Source: Roseomonas sp.
GTDB lineage: Bacteria > Pseudomonadota > Alphaproteobacteria > Acetobacterales > Acetobacteraceae
NCBI GenBank assembly: GCA_020249465.1
Contig: JADCFP010000029.1
Location: 1 to 64,000 of the forward strand
Length of the DNA stretch: 64,000 nucleotides
Direction: 5' to 3'
Shown here: piece after piece, positions 28,279 through 37,433 of the stretch
Layout: each line of letters starts with the position of its first letter
Position numbering within the stretch: the stretch's first letter is position 1
Program-made: the position numbers and the translations under genes
The notes under the pieces: model-generated
What the model saw: the letters and a program-made list of their open reading frames with translations, nothing else
Database searches by the model: none
Told to the model about the DNA's origin: nothing

Positions 28279-31200
28279 CTACGCCCTGAGCCGCCGCTGT
28301 CCGGCCCGCGCCAATTCTTCAGCGCGCAGCGCCAACCGCCCATGGAGTTCATCGAGTTTGAGCCCCTGGCGCAGTACCGGCAGGCAAGCCTGATGGTCAT
28401 ACTGGCCCTTTGAACGTCCGGCTTCGAAATCCAGGAACAACCCGGTCAGCGCGGCGTTGTTGAAGGCAAGGCGGTTGCCATCATCCAGATAGCTTTCGGA
28501 CCATGTGCCTTCAGACAACAACAACCCATGCGCTTCAAGTTCAAGGTGGAAGTAGCGCACGCGCTTGTACCAGATTTCCTGCACAATACTCTCGCCATTC
28601 ACCAGATGCTTGGCCGGGATCAAATGCCCATCCACTTCCATCGCGTGATCCGGGCTGACGCGCAAATCACGCGCCGGCATGCCTGGCGCAATTGCCCCCG
28701 CCTTGATCAGCACGGGCGCGGTCTTGGCCGCCATTACCGCATTGCGCGGCACCGCAATATCCATGAAGCCCACCCAGCGGAGTGGTTCGAACCCAGCCTG
28801 ACCATTCCGCATCGCGAGCACCATATCCCCCGCGCGCAGCTTTTCCACCAAGTCTTCGCCATTGGGCGTCACAATCCGCGTGCCCTTCGCAAAGCACACC
28901 ACCGTTTCCCAGCCCTGCGCCCAGATGGTGTCACCATCGTCCTGATAGAGCGAGAAACCCCCAGATTGGCTGAGGTATGACCAATCCGACCCAAGATCGA
29001 GCGTGTCATTTCCAAGCCCACCAATCAGCGTGTCATTGCCAAATTCGCTCCCGTAGCGAAGAAGGCTTTCATCCCCGGCGCCAAAATCCAACCAGTCATT
29101 GCCAGCACCGCCCGAAAGTGTATCGGCGCCGTTACCACCCAGGATGGAATTGTCGCCAGCCCCGCCAATCAGGCCATCGTCAAACTCAGAACCAACCAGG
29201 TTTTCGATGGAGAAAAGTTGATCAGCTCCTGCGCCGCCGCCAATGGTTTGTGGTGCGGCAGAAGCAAGATCAACCGTGACACCTGAGGCGGCAGACGCAA
29301 AGCTCGCGAAATCACTCCCATCACCGCCGATCAGCGTATCGGCAATGGTTTCATCCGCGCCGCCATCCAGCGTATCATCGCCATTACCGCCATCCAGCAG
29401 ATTGGCCAGTGAATCGCCAAGCATGCTGTCGGTACTATTACCGCCAAGGGCGTTCTCGAAACCGAGTAAGCTGTCATCGCCGGCTGTACCGCTGCTGCGG
29501 CCAACGGTAAGGTCAATCGTGACGCTGCCAGTAGCGCCAGCATAACTTACCCAGTCAACACGGCCATCCGCCCAGTTATATCCATCGCTGCCCACCAGCG
29601 TGTCATTGCCGCCTGCGCCATCCAGCGTATCATTGCCGTAGTAACCAACAAGGAGATTGGCTGCACCATCGCCCCGGATGCTGTCATCAAGCCAGCCCCC
29701 TTCGACATTTACGATACCAACCAGACTATCATTGCCATCCGCACCGCTGCTGCTATGCGCGCCAAGATTGACCGTGACGGCACCATCCCCTTGGTACGCG
29801 TAGCTCGCCCAATCATCGCCGCCACCACCCACCAGCGTGTCATGATCCAGCCCACCATTCAGGCTTTCAGCAATGGCCGAGCCAATGAGGCTGTCTTTGC
29901 CATTTGAGCCGTCGAGGTATTGTGCTTCACCCCCGCCGGCCACTAGCGTGTCATCGCCGTCTTCACCGATAAGAAATTGGCCAAAAAAGTCACCGTCAGC
30001 ATCGCCGCCAAGGCCGCCGACCAGGCTATCATTTCCATTTCCGCCATATACAAGCTGATCATTGCCTGCGCCGGCAATCAGCGTGTCATTACCGTCGTCG
30101 CCGAAAAGCTGCTGCCCATCACCCGCCCCGGCTTGCAGGCTATCGGCATCATTTCCGCCATAAAGGTAAAGCGTATTTCCGCCGCCTGCGGCAAGCGTAT
30201 CATTGCCATCGTTGCCATAAAGAAAGGTCTGACTAACTCCACCTCCATGCAGGCTATCGGCGCCATTACCACCACTGCCAGAACCGACCAGCGTATCCCG
30301 TCCGTCGTCACCAGACATAAACTCACCGGCATTTGCGCTCTGCAAGCTATCATCGCCATTGCCGCCATAAAGTTGGTGGTAGCCTCCACCACCGGCGACC
30401 AGCGTGTCATTGCCATCTTCACCCCTGAGATATTGGTGGCTATTGCCGCCGCCCACCAGGCTGTCGGCATCATTGCCACCCCAGAGTTGCTGAAGATATC
30501 CGTTACCGGCCACCAGCGTGTCGCCGCCGGCATCACCATAGAGAACCTGCCAAATCTGCGAGCCGCCCTGCAGGCTATCGGCATCATCGCCGCCATAAAG
30601 GCGCTGGCTGCTCCTGGTGCCCGCAACCAGCGTATCGCTGCCGCCACCGCCATAGAGTTCTTGGCTGCTGCCATCGCCAGCGAGCAGACTATCATTGCCA
30701 TTGGCGCCCGAGAGTGTCTGGGCATAGGCGTCATGCGCGATGAGGGTATCGGCGAAATTACTCCCCAGGATATTCTCAATCCCGGCCAGGCTGTCATTGC
30801 CAAGCGCGCCGGCGCTGCGGCCTGTGATCAGGTTAACGGCGACACTACCGGTAGCATCGGCGTAGCTGGCGAAATCCGTGTTATTGCCGCCATGAAGCGT
30901 ATCATCGCCCGCGCCGGCATTCAGCGTGTCATTGCCATTGCCGCCTGAAAAGGAATCATCGCCAGTGGCATCCAACAGCACATCATTGCCCAAGCTGCCA
31001 ATGAGCGTGTCATTGCCTTGCGCACCATCCAGCGTGTCATCACCGGTATTGCCATCCAGTACATTATCCAGGCTGTCGCCCAAAAGCGTGTCATTGGCTG
31101 AACCCGCCAGAACATTTTCTATGCCAATGAGGCTATCATAATCGCCGCCCCATTTGCCGCCGGCTGCAAGATGAACCGTGACCGGTTGGCTCGCCAGTGA

Positions 31201-31449
31201 AAAATTCGCCAAATCAATACCATCACCGCCAAGGACTGTATCATTGCCTTCGCCGGTTTGGATTGTGTCATTGCCGCCACCGCCGATCAGGCTGTCATTG
31301 CCGCGCCCACCCTGCAGCCAGTCATCACCCGTGCCGGCATCAATGCTGTCATCGCCATCATTGCCATTGATAGTTTGGGTGCCGGAACTATCCGCACCAT
31401 TTGGCCATAGATTCGATGAATTGCTGAGAGAGATGCTAACACCGCTCAT
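28279..31449 (-). CDS. RTX (hemolysin-type Ca-binding repeat) protein with C-terminal Hint domain
   Basis: Dozens of GGxGxDxLxG nonapeptide-like repeats; C-terminal CFAKGTRIVTPNGEDLVEKLRAGDMVLA...RVSPDHAMEVDGHLIPAKHLVNGESI...YFHLELEAHGLLLSEGTWSESYLDDGNR. Confidence 0.92.
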   Translation of the reverse strand: MSGVSISLSNSSNLWPNGADSSGTQTINGNDGDDSIDAGTGDDWLQGGRGNDSLIGGGGNDTIQTGEGNDTVLGGDGIDLANFSLASQPVTVHLAAGGKWGGDYDSLIGIENVLAGSANDTLLGDSLDNVLDGNTGDDTLDGAQGNDTLIGSLGNDVLLDATGDDSFSGGNGNDTLNAGAGDDTLHGGNNTDFASYADATGSVAVNLITGRSAGALGNDSLAGIENILGSNFADTLIAHDAYAQTLSGANGNDSLLAGDGSSQELYGGGGSDTLVAGTRSSQRLYGGDDADSLQGGSQIWQVLYGDAGGDTLVAGNGYLQQLWGGNDADSLVGGGNSHQYLRGEDGNDTLVAGGGGYHQLYGGNGDDSLQSANAGEFMSGDDGRDTLVGSGSGGNGADSLHGGGVSQTFLYGNDGNDTLAAGGGNTLYLYGGNDADSLQAGAGDGQQLFGDDGNDTLIAGAGNDQLVYGGNGNDSLVGGLGGDADGDFFGQFLIGEDGDDTLVAGGGEAQYLDGSNGKDSLIGSAIAESLNGGLDHDTLVGGGGDDWASYAYQGDGAVTVNLGAHSSSGADGNDSLVGIVNVEGGWLDDSIRGDGAANLLVGYYGNDTLDGAGGNDTLVGSDGYNWADGRVDWVSYAGATGSVTIDLTVGRSSGTAGDDSLLGFENALGGNSTDSMLGDSLANLLDGGNGDDTLDGGADETIADTLIGGDGSDFASFASAASGVTVDLASAAPQTIGGGAGADQLFSIENLVGSEFDDGLIGGAGDNSILGGNGADTLSGGAGNDWLDFGAGDESLLRYGSEFGNDTLIGGLGNDTLDLGSDWSYLSQSGGFSLYQDDGDTIWAQGWETVVCFAKGTRIVTPNGEDLVEKLRAGDMVLAMRNGQAGFEPLRWVGFMDIAVPRNAVMAAKTAPVLIKAGAIAPGMPARDLRVSPDHAMEVDGHLIPAKHLVNGESIVQEIWYKRVRYFHLELEAHGLLLSEGTWSESYLDDGNRLAFNNAALTGLFLDFEAGRSKGQYDHQACLPVLRQGLKLDELHGRLALRAEELARAGQRRLRA
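29824..30714 (-). repeat. ~57-bp (19-aa) repeat array with alternating DSL/DTL units
   Basis: Residues ~246-542 of the RTX protein read directly, e.g. LYGGGGSDTLVAGTRSSQR / LYGGDDADSLQGGSQIWQV / LYGDAGGDTLVAGNGYLQQ / LWGGNDADSLVGGGNSHQY. Confidence 0.9.
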
Positions 31450-31762
31450 TGGAGCAACTCCGCCATCCTTCCACTATCGGCAGATAAGCCACGGTGAATT
31501 CGTGGCTTTCCTGATCGGCGCATCCCAGCGCAGGGATTGAGATGAATTTGACGGTGGAATTTAATGCAGTAGTTCTTGCGAAAGACCTAATGAAGCTCGC
31601 GGAAAGTTATTTACGTATTATTCATGGTTTGCTGTGCTCGGCGCATCTCGAAAACGCATCGCTCGCATTTCGTACAGACACTCAACCAGCCAATATGCGC
31701 AAAATTCTTAACCGGTCGCATTCCCGGCCAGAATAGACCAATCTGTTTACAGAACGAACTTT

Positions 31763-34700
31763 TCAATATTCATATTCAAACGCAATCCCCACCCGATCGC
31801 CGGCCAAGCTATTGCCACCGCTTTCGGCATCCAGGCGCAGCCTCGGCATCAAATCTATCTGCACGCCGACACGCGGCGGCCCGCCATCGGCGCTTTGCTT
31901 CACCCCAACGAAAACACCATCCGCCACGTAGCGCCCAGATTCCAAAGTCGCACCCGGTTCCTGACCGGCGCGTTGTTCGCCTTCCTTCTCCTGACCGATG
32001 GAAAGCCGATCCAATGCAAGCGTCCGGCGAATGCGCTCCATCAGCCCGCCAGGGCCGGGCAGGGGGCGCCCGGTCGCGCCGGCCAAAGCCTCGGCCAATT
32101 GCAGCATCTGGAAGGGTGAAAGCTCGCCCCCGCGTCGGCCGAATAATAGCCGCGCCAACACCTCATCCGCCGGTAATTCTGGGTTGGAGGTGAAGCTGAT
32201 TTTGGGATCCCGCGCCGGGCCTTCCACCGCGACATTCACATCCACATCCGAAGCACGAGATGTCGCCAGCACATCAAGATTAGGCATGATCCCGCCCGCA
32301 TCGAAGCTGATATTGGCGCGGTTCAGATCAAGACGCCGATCCAGCACTGAAAGCGTACCCCGGCGCAGCATGAAGCCACCCGCAAGCTGCGGCGCCGCAA
32401 GCGTGCCGCCGACGCGCACCTCACCCCCCAATTCGGCATCCAACCCGCGCCCACGTAGGAAAATCGCCCGCGGCGCTTCAATGGTCAGGTCAAGCGCAAT
32501 GGGCGGCATAGAGGCTTCCGCCGCCTCGCCGCGTGCCGGTCGCGCCAAGGGCTGCACGCCGGGCGGGCGTTGGCCCCTTTCGCGCACGCCGGGCAGGGTT
32601 CGGATTGAAGGCGGCAGCCGATCCGGAATGCGGAGCTCTGCCCGCTGCACCAAAAGCTTGCCGGAAAGCCTACTATCGCCAAGCACCTCCCCGGCCAAGC
32701 TCAGGGCACCATCCAAGGTGGCATTGCCGAGATCTGAATTCACCGGTCGCGCGCCATTGGCATTCAGGCTGACATTGAAGGGCAAGCGCGGCTTGCCAAG
32801 ATCGATCATGCCGGAACCGCCGAGGCTCCCCCCGCCCGGTGTGCGCGCGGCAAAACGCGTCAGGTTGAAGCGCCGATCATCCGCAGTGATGGCGGCGGTG
32901 ATCTCATTCACCGTCACGCCCTGCTGCAAATCGCGAAAACTGCCATTGGCGATAGCGGCATCACCCGCCAGGCGCGGCGCGGCCAGGCTGCCTTCCAGGC
33001 GCAGATTGAGATTGGCAATGCCCGTCACGCGTTGCGCCCCGGCAGCGAGCAAGGGTTGCACCAGGCTCGCAAGATCAAGCCGCCCGGTGATGCTGCCGGA
33101 AAGCGCCGCGTCAGGCGTAAGCCCCGTCAGCCGCGCCGTCGCTGCCAACCGCACCGCATTACCGCCAGTGACTGACGCACGCGCTTCCGCCCCTGCTGCC
33201 GTGCCATTGGCCGCAACCGAAACGCGCAAAGGCGGCAGGCCACGCGCGGCGGGCATGGCGCTGGTGATGCCAGCGCTTTCCAATTTGATGTCAAAGCGCG
33301 GTTCATCCGCCGTGCCATTCACCCGCGCCTCACCAGTGAGCGTACCGGCCAATTTTGCTTCTGGCACAAGCAAGTCGGCGAAGGGGGCGATCGGCAAGGC
33401 TGAGAGTGTCGCCTTCAGTGATGTTTCCGCCGCACTCCAGAACCCTTCAAGGCGCAGCCGACCGCCACGATTGCTGGTGATACTCGTCTCCGCGATATTG
33501 ATGCGCCCGTCGGGCAAGATTTCGATGCGCGCCGGGGCGGCAAGCTTTACCTGCTCCGCGCCATAAGCGAGCACCAGGTTTGGTAGCGTGAGGATTCGTG
33601 CCTCACCGGCCTTGCTGAGAGAGGCTTCGCCCGTAAGCGCTGCTTCGCCATGGCGCGCGCTGAAACTGGCACTGGCATCATCCGGGCTGCCGGCGAGTTC
33701 CGCGCGCAAGGCAAGCCTGCGTCCATCGAAGCTGGCTTCGGGAGCGCTCAACTTTGCGGTGACCTGCTGGGCGCCAGCGGCATCGCGCCCTTCGGCTTCG
33801 AGAGACAGGCTGCCGGTCAGCGCATGGCCAATCAGGTCTGAAAAAGGCGCTAGGTCCGGAACAAAAAGCGACAGCGCACCATCGAAAAGCGGCTTTTGCA
33901 CATCAAGTAAACCGCGCCCTGAAAGCTGTGCCGCACCGAAAGCCGCTTCAAGCTGATTGATCCTGAGCGCGCTTCCTTCCGGCACGCCTGAAAGTGTCAG
34001 TGTCAGTGGCAAGCCGGCATAATTCGCCGTAAGCCGCGCTTCCGCACGTGGGCGCGATAAGGGCGTTTCCAGAAGCAGGTCGAGGTGTGGTGCGGCAAGC
34101 ACCTCAGCACCGCGCGTGATGGCCTCGCCGCGCGCTTGAAGGGTGATGGAAGGATCATCCCGCGCGCCATACACATGGCCTTCCACGGTCAAGGCGCCGG
34201 CCAGGTCCGGCAGCAGGGATTCAAGATCGGCAAGGTGCAAACCGAAATGCAGATCAAGGTTTTCGCCAATATCACCCGCAGCGGTGAGCTCATTGCCGGC
34301 GCCTGTCAGCGTCAGGCGTTCAATGCGCGTTGGCGCGCGCGCCTGCAGGCTCAAGCGCGGCGTGGTGCCAAGCGCAGCGCCCAATTCCGCGATACTGCTG
34401 GAAAAGCCTTGCATATCGGCATCCAGCGTCACATGCGGCGCTTTCAGCTTGCCATCCAGCCGAAACTGCGCACGCGCCGCTTCCCAGGCGATTTCTTCTG
34501 GCACATAGGCGGCAAGAAGCCCACTGGCACCAAGCGAGATAGTGCCGTGCAGCGCCGCTTCCTCGCGCTTCGGATCAAGCCGGCCTGCAAGCATCACCTC
34601 GCCAAGCGGCGCCTTCGCTGCAACATCGCGGAGTGTGATGATGCCCGCGCGATCGCGCGCCGCATCCAAAGTGAATTCCAGCCGTGCCAGAGCCTCGGCC

Positions 34701-35548
34701 AATGGTGCCGGTAGCAACGGCACTGCCGCGACATGGCCTGAAAGCCGCGCAAACCCCGCGCCGCGCGCATCGGCGCTGATGGTGCCGGAAAGCGATGCCT
34801 CTGCCGCGCTGCCAAGCTGTGCCCGCGCGCTCAACGCCGCGCCGCTGGCCGGGCCTTCCAGATTCAGTGCCAGCTTTGCGGGTTCGTGCGCCACACCAAG
34901 CGCGCTTGCCAGCACACCGCCCGGCGGTTCTGCGAGGTCGAGCCGCGCGAAAAGCCGATCCGCACCGGGGGCAAGGTCCAATTCAAGCCGTGCCTCCCCC
35001 GGCGCATCGAGCCGTTTGAGCGCCACATCACCCGAAAGCCGCGCGGCCTTCAGCGCTGCCTTGCCTTCAACTTCCGCACGAAAGCCCTGGCCGAAAACAG
35101 CCTCAGCGACAGTGATGTCCGCAATCGCCAGGCGGTCAATGCGCACAGCAATGGGCAAATGCGGCAGGGAGGGCAGCAGCTTGCCATCGCGCGGCTCATT
35201 CTCCTCAGAAGCGGGCAGGCGGTGCAGCGTGATGCGCTCGGCGGTCACTTCCTGCAGATGCGCTTCGCGCTGCCATAGCGCTTGCAGATCGAAGGCGATG
35301 CGCGGCGCGGTGACCTCAAGCCAAATTCTGCCCTCATCCGCAAGCGTGATGCGCGTGGCACGAAGTTCGCGCGGTAGCGTCACCGCAAGCCCTTCAATCA
35401 CCAGCCCCGGGACAAAACGCTGCGCAAGCCGTGCCATAGTCGCGGCACCATTCCCCCATTGCACCCAGGCGAGTACGCCGCCCAGAGTCGCCGCAATGAC
35501 AAACGGGATCGCCAAAACCAGGATCAGCAGGCGGCGCAGATGGCGCAT
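31763..35548 (-). CDS. tamB: TamB-family translocation/assembly module protein
   Basis: Very long AsmA/TamB-like beta protein; C-terminal ...NLDVLATSRASDVDVNVAVEGPARDPKISFTSNPELPADEVLARLLFGR...VGVQIDLMPRLRLDAESGG...GIAFEYEY; next to tamA. Confidence 0.9.
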   Translation of the reverse strand: MRHLRRLLILVLAIPFVIAATLGGVLAWVQWGNGAATMARLAQRFVPGLVIEGLAVTLPRELRATRITLADEGRIWLEVTAPRIAFDLQALWQREAHLQEVTAERITLHRLPASEENEPRDGKLLPSLPHLPIAVRIDRLAIADITVAEAVFGQGFRAEVEGKAALKAARLSGDVALKRLDAPGEARLELDLAPGADRLFARLDLAEPPGGVLASALGVAHEPAKLALNLEGPASGAALSARAQLGSAAEASLSGTISADARGAGFARLSGHVAAVPLLPAPLAEALARLEFTLDAARDRAGIITLRDVAAKAPLGEVMLAGRLDPKREEAALHGTISLGASGLLAAYVPEEIAWEAARAQFRLDGKLKAPHVTLDADMQGFSSSIAELGAALGTTPRLSLQARAPTRIERLTLTGAGNELTAAGDIGENLDLHFGLHLADLESLLPDLAGALTVEGHVYGARDDPSITLQARGEAITRGAEVLAAPHLDLLLETPLSRPRAEARLTANYAGLPLTLTLSGVPEGSALRINQLEAAFGAAQLSGRGLLDVQKPLFDGALSLFVPDLAPFSDLIGHALTGSLSLEAEGRDAAGAQQVTAKLSAPEASFDGRRLALRAELAGSPDDASASFSARHGEAALTGEASLSKAGEARILTLPNLVLAYGAEQVKLAAPARIEILPDGRINIAETSITSNRGGRLRLEGFWSAAETSLKATLSALPIAPFADLLVPEAKLAGTLTGEARVNGTADEPRFDIKLESAGITSAMPAARGLPPLRVSVAANGTAAGAEARASVTGGNAVRLAATARLTGLTPDAALSGSITGRLDLASLVQPLLAAGAQRVTGIANLNLRLEGSLAAPRLAGDAAIANGSFRDLQQGVTVNEITAAITADDRRFNLTRFAARTPGGGSLGGSGMIDLGKPRLPFNVSLNANGARPVNSDLGNATLDGALSLAGEVLGDSRLSGKLLVQRAELRIPDRLPPSIRTLPGVRERGQRPPGVQPLARPARGEAAEASMPPIALDLTIEAPRAIFLRGRGLDAELGGEVRVGGTLAAPQLAGGFMLRRGTLSVLDRRLDLNRANISFDAGGIMPNLDVLATSRASDVDVNVAVEGPARDPKISFTSNPELPADEVLARLLFGRRGGELSPFQMLQLAEALAGATGRPLPGPGGLMERIRRTLALDRLSIGQEKEGEQRAGQEPGATLESGRYVADGVFVGVKQSADGGPPRVGVQIDLMPRLRLDAESGGNSLAGDRVGIAFEYEY

Positions 35549-35549
35549 A

Positions 35550-37433
35550 TCAAAAAGCCTGCCCAAAACCGATATAGATCGCGAAGGATGGATCATCCTT
35601 TTGCCGATCCAAAGGCACGCCAACATCAAACCGCAGCGGCCCAATCGCGGTCAGATACCTGATCCCAAGCCCAGTGCCGGCGCGCAGCCGGCTGAAATCC
35701 GGCTTGGCTTCTTCACCGACACTGCCCGCATCCAAAAACGCCGCCATGCCCCAGTTTTGCGAAAGCCTCTGGCGCCATTCGATGCTGGTTTCCACCAAAC
35801 TTGCCCCGCCGAGCGGCCGATTGGCGGCATCGCGCGGCCCGATGGATTGATAGGTATAGCCGCGCACCGAACCGCCGCCGCCGGCATAGAAGCGCTTATC
35901 CAAAGTGATCTCATCCCGGTCCGCCCCGGGCGCGCTGCCAATGGCGGCGCGCAGCGCCAAGACACTGTCGCCATTGCCACGAATGTCAAAATAGCTGGTG
36001 CCAATCGCAAGGGCGCGCGTGAAGCTATTGGCATCCATCGCGGAATAATAGGGCGTCGCGCTGAAGGTGAAGCGCTGGCCCTGGCGCGGATCAAGCGGGT
36101 TGGTTGTGTTATCGTATCGAAAAATACCCGTCAGCCCGAATAACCGAAAGGCTTCCATATCCCCATCGCGGCCAATGCGCCCTTCCTCATAATTCGGCCC
36201 CGCCGCGACCGCCATGGTATCCGAAAGCCGATGTTCCAAAACGAAGGATGCCAAGACAGCGTCACGATCATAGGCGCGCAGCCTTTCGCGCACCGCGCCG
36301 ATTTGTGAGGTGCTTTGCAGATCGCGCCCCAGAAATTCCGGCGTGCGCAGCGTGGCAAAGGCGCGATAGGTGGCGTCCTCGATTCCGGTTTCGCCGATGC
36401 GCGCAATCTCGCCTTCCAGGCGAAGCCGCTCAGCGCCACCGAAGATATTGCGGTCTTCCCAATAGCCGCTGGCGGTCATGCCGTAATTTGTCTCAAAGCC
36501 AATACGCCCGCCGACCGCATGGCGTGGGCGTTCCTGCACCTGGAAATGCACCGGCAACCGCCCGGATTGGTCCAAAGGCGGCTTTTCAGTCACGCGAACA
36601 AAGCTCAAAACGCCCAATCCCATCATGGCGCGGCGGGCGCGTTCCAGCCTTTCGGGTGAATAGGGCTGGCCTTCCAGCCGCCGTGCCGCAAGCCTTTCCA
36701 GCAGCGCAGGATTGGTGCGTGAGGTGCCGGCAACACTTGGCCGCGCGAAATCCGCGAGCGGCCCCGGCGCGATGCGCCAGGTGATGTCCATGGTCTTGGT
36801 GTCGTGATCCACCACGGCCTCACGCGCCACAACACTCGCCAAGGGATGGCCAGCGCGGCGGAGTTCGCGGAGCAGCGCTTCCTCGGCGGCGAGGATATCG
36901 GCCGGGCGAGCCGGGTCGCCTTCCGCGATGCGAAGCTCGGCGGCGGCCAGTTCCAGCAGCACGTCCTGATCGGCGGGTTCGGCGCGCAGCAGGATTTGGC
37001 CAATGCGGTAACGCGGGCCGGGGGTCAGGATCAGCGAGACTGGCATGGGCGTGGCGGGATCGGTCTCGGGCGGGGCAGCGCCGCGCTGGTTCACATCCTC
37101 CCCGGCGATCTCAATCCGTGCCGCGCCGCCCCAAAAACCCTCGGCGCGGAGCGCTTCAGCCAGGCGCGGCAGATCGGCCCGCGCGCGGGCGAGCAGCCCA
37201 TAGCCATCGGTTGGCGCGGTTTCGGCGAGCCTTATCAATTGCGAAACGGCTTCAATGGCAGACACCAGCGCCCGGTCTTCATCCGGGGTGATTTCAACGC
37301 GGTAGGGGATGGCGGGTGGTTCCTGCGCCGGCAGCGGGTTGGATAGAATGAAGAAGATGCATAAAAGCAACCAAGGCAACCACCTATGGTTGGTGGCGGC
37401 CTTGGCTGGGGAAGGGTAGTAGGGACGAATCAT
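35550..37433 (-). CDS. tamA: TamA/BamA-family outer-membrane protein
   Basis: POTRA-like N-terminus and Omp85 C-terminal strands: FYAGGGGSVRGYTYQSIGPRD...IGPLRFDVGVPLDRQKDDPSFAIYIGFGQAF. Confidence 0.9.
   Translation of the reverse strand: MIRPYYPSPAKAATNHRWLPWLLLCIFFILSNPLPAQEPPAIPYRVEITPDEDRALVSAIEAVSQLIRLAETAPTDGYGLLARARADLPRLAEALRAEGFWGGAARIEIAGEDVNQRGAAPPETDPATPMPVSLILTPGPRYRIGQILLRAEPADQDVLLELAAAELRIAEGDPARPADILAAEEALLRELRRAGHPLASVVAREAVVDHDTKTMDITWRIAPGPLADFARPSVAGTSRTNPALLERLAARRLEGQPYSPERLERARRAMMGLGVLSFVRVTEKPPLDQSGRLPVHFQVQERPRHAVGGRIGFETNYGMTASGYWEDRNIFGGAERLRLEGEIARIGETGIEDATYRAFATLRTPEFLGRDLQSTSQIGAVRERLRAYDRDAVLASFVLEHRLSDTMAVAAGPNYEEGRIGRDGDMEAFRLFGLTGIFRYDNTTNPLDPRQGQRFTFSATPYYSAMDANSFTRALAIGTSYFDIRGNGDSVLALRAAIGSAPGADRDEITLDKRFYAGGGGSVRGYTYQSIGPRDAANRPLGGASLVETSIEWRQRLSQNWGMAAFLDAGSVGEEAKPDFSRLRAGTGLGIRYLTAIGPLRFDVGVPLDRQKDDPSFAIYIGFGQAF

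Noticed and set aside
28900-31400. Regularly spaced DNA repeats that could suggest a CRISPR array
   Set aside because: Repeats are degenerate and in frame, encoding RTX nonapeptide-like glycine-rich units; no conserved direct repeat with unique spacers and no cas genes.
31998-33566. 522-aa plus-strand ORF opposite tamB
   Set aside because: Ser/Ala/Arg-rich antisense reading of a well-supported TamB coding frame in GC-rich DNA; no domain-like motifs.
34542-36143. 533-aa plus-strand ORF across the tamA/tamB junction
   Set aside because: Spans two supported minus-strand genes; composition typical of antisense shadow ORFs.
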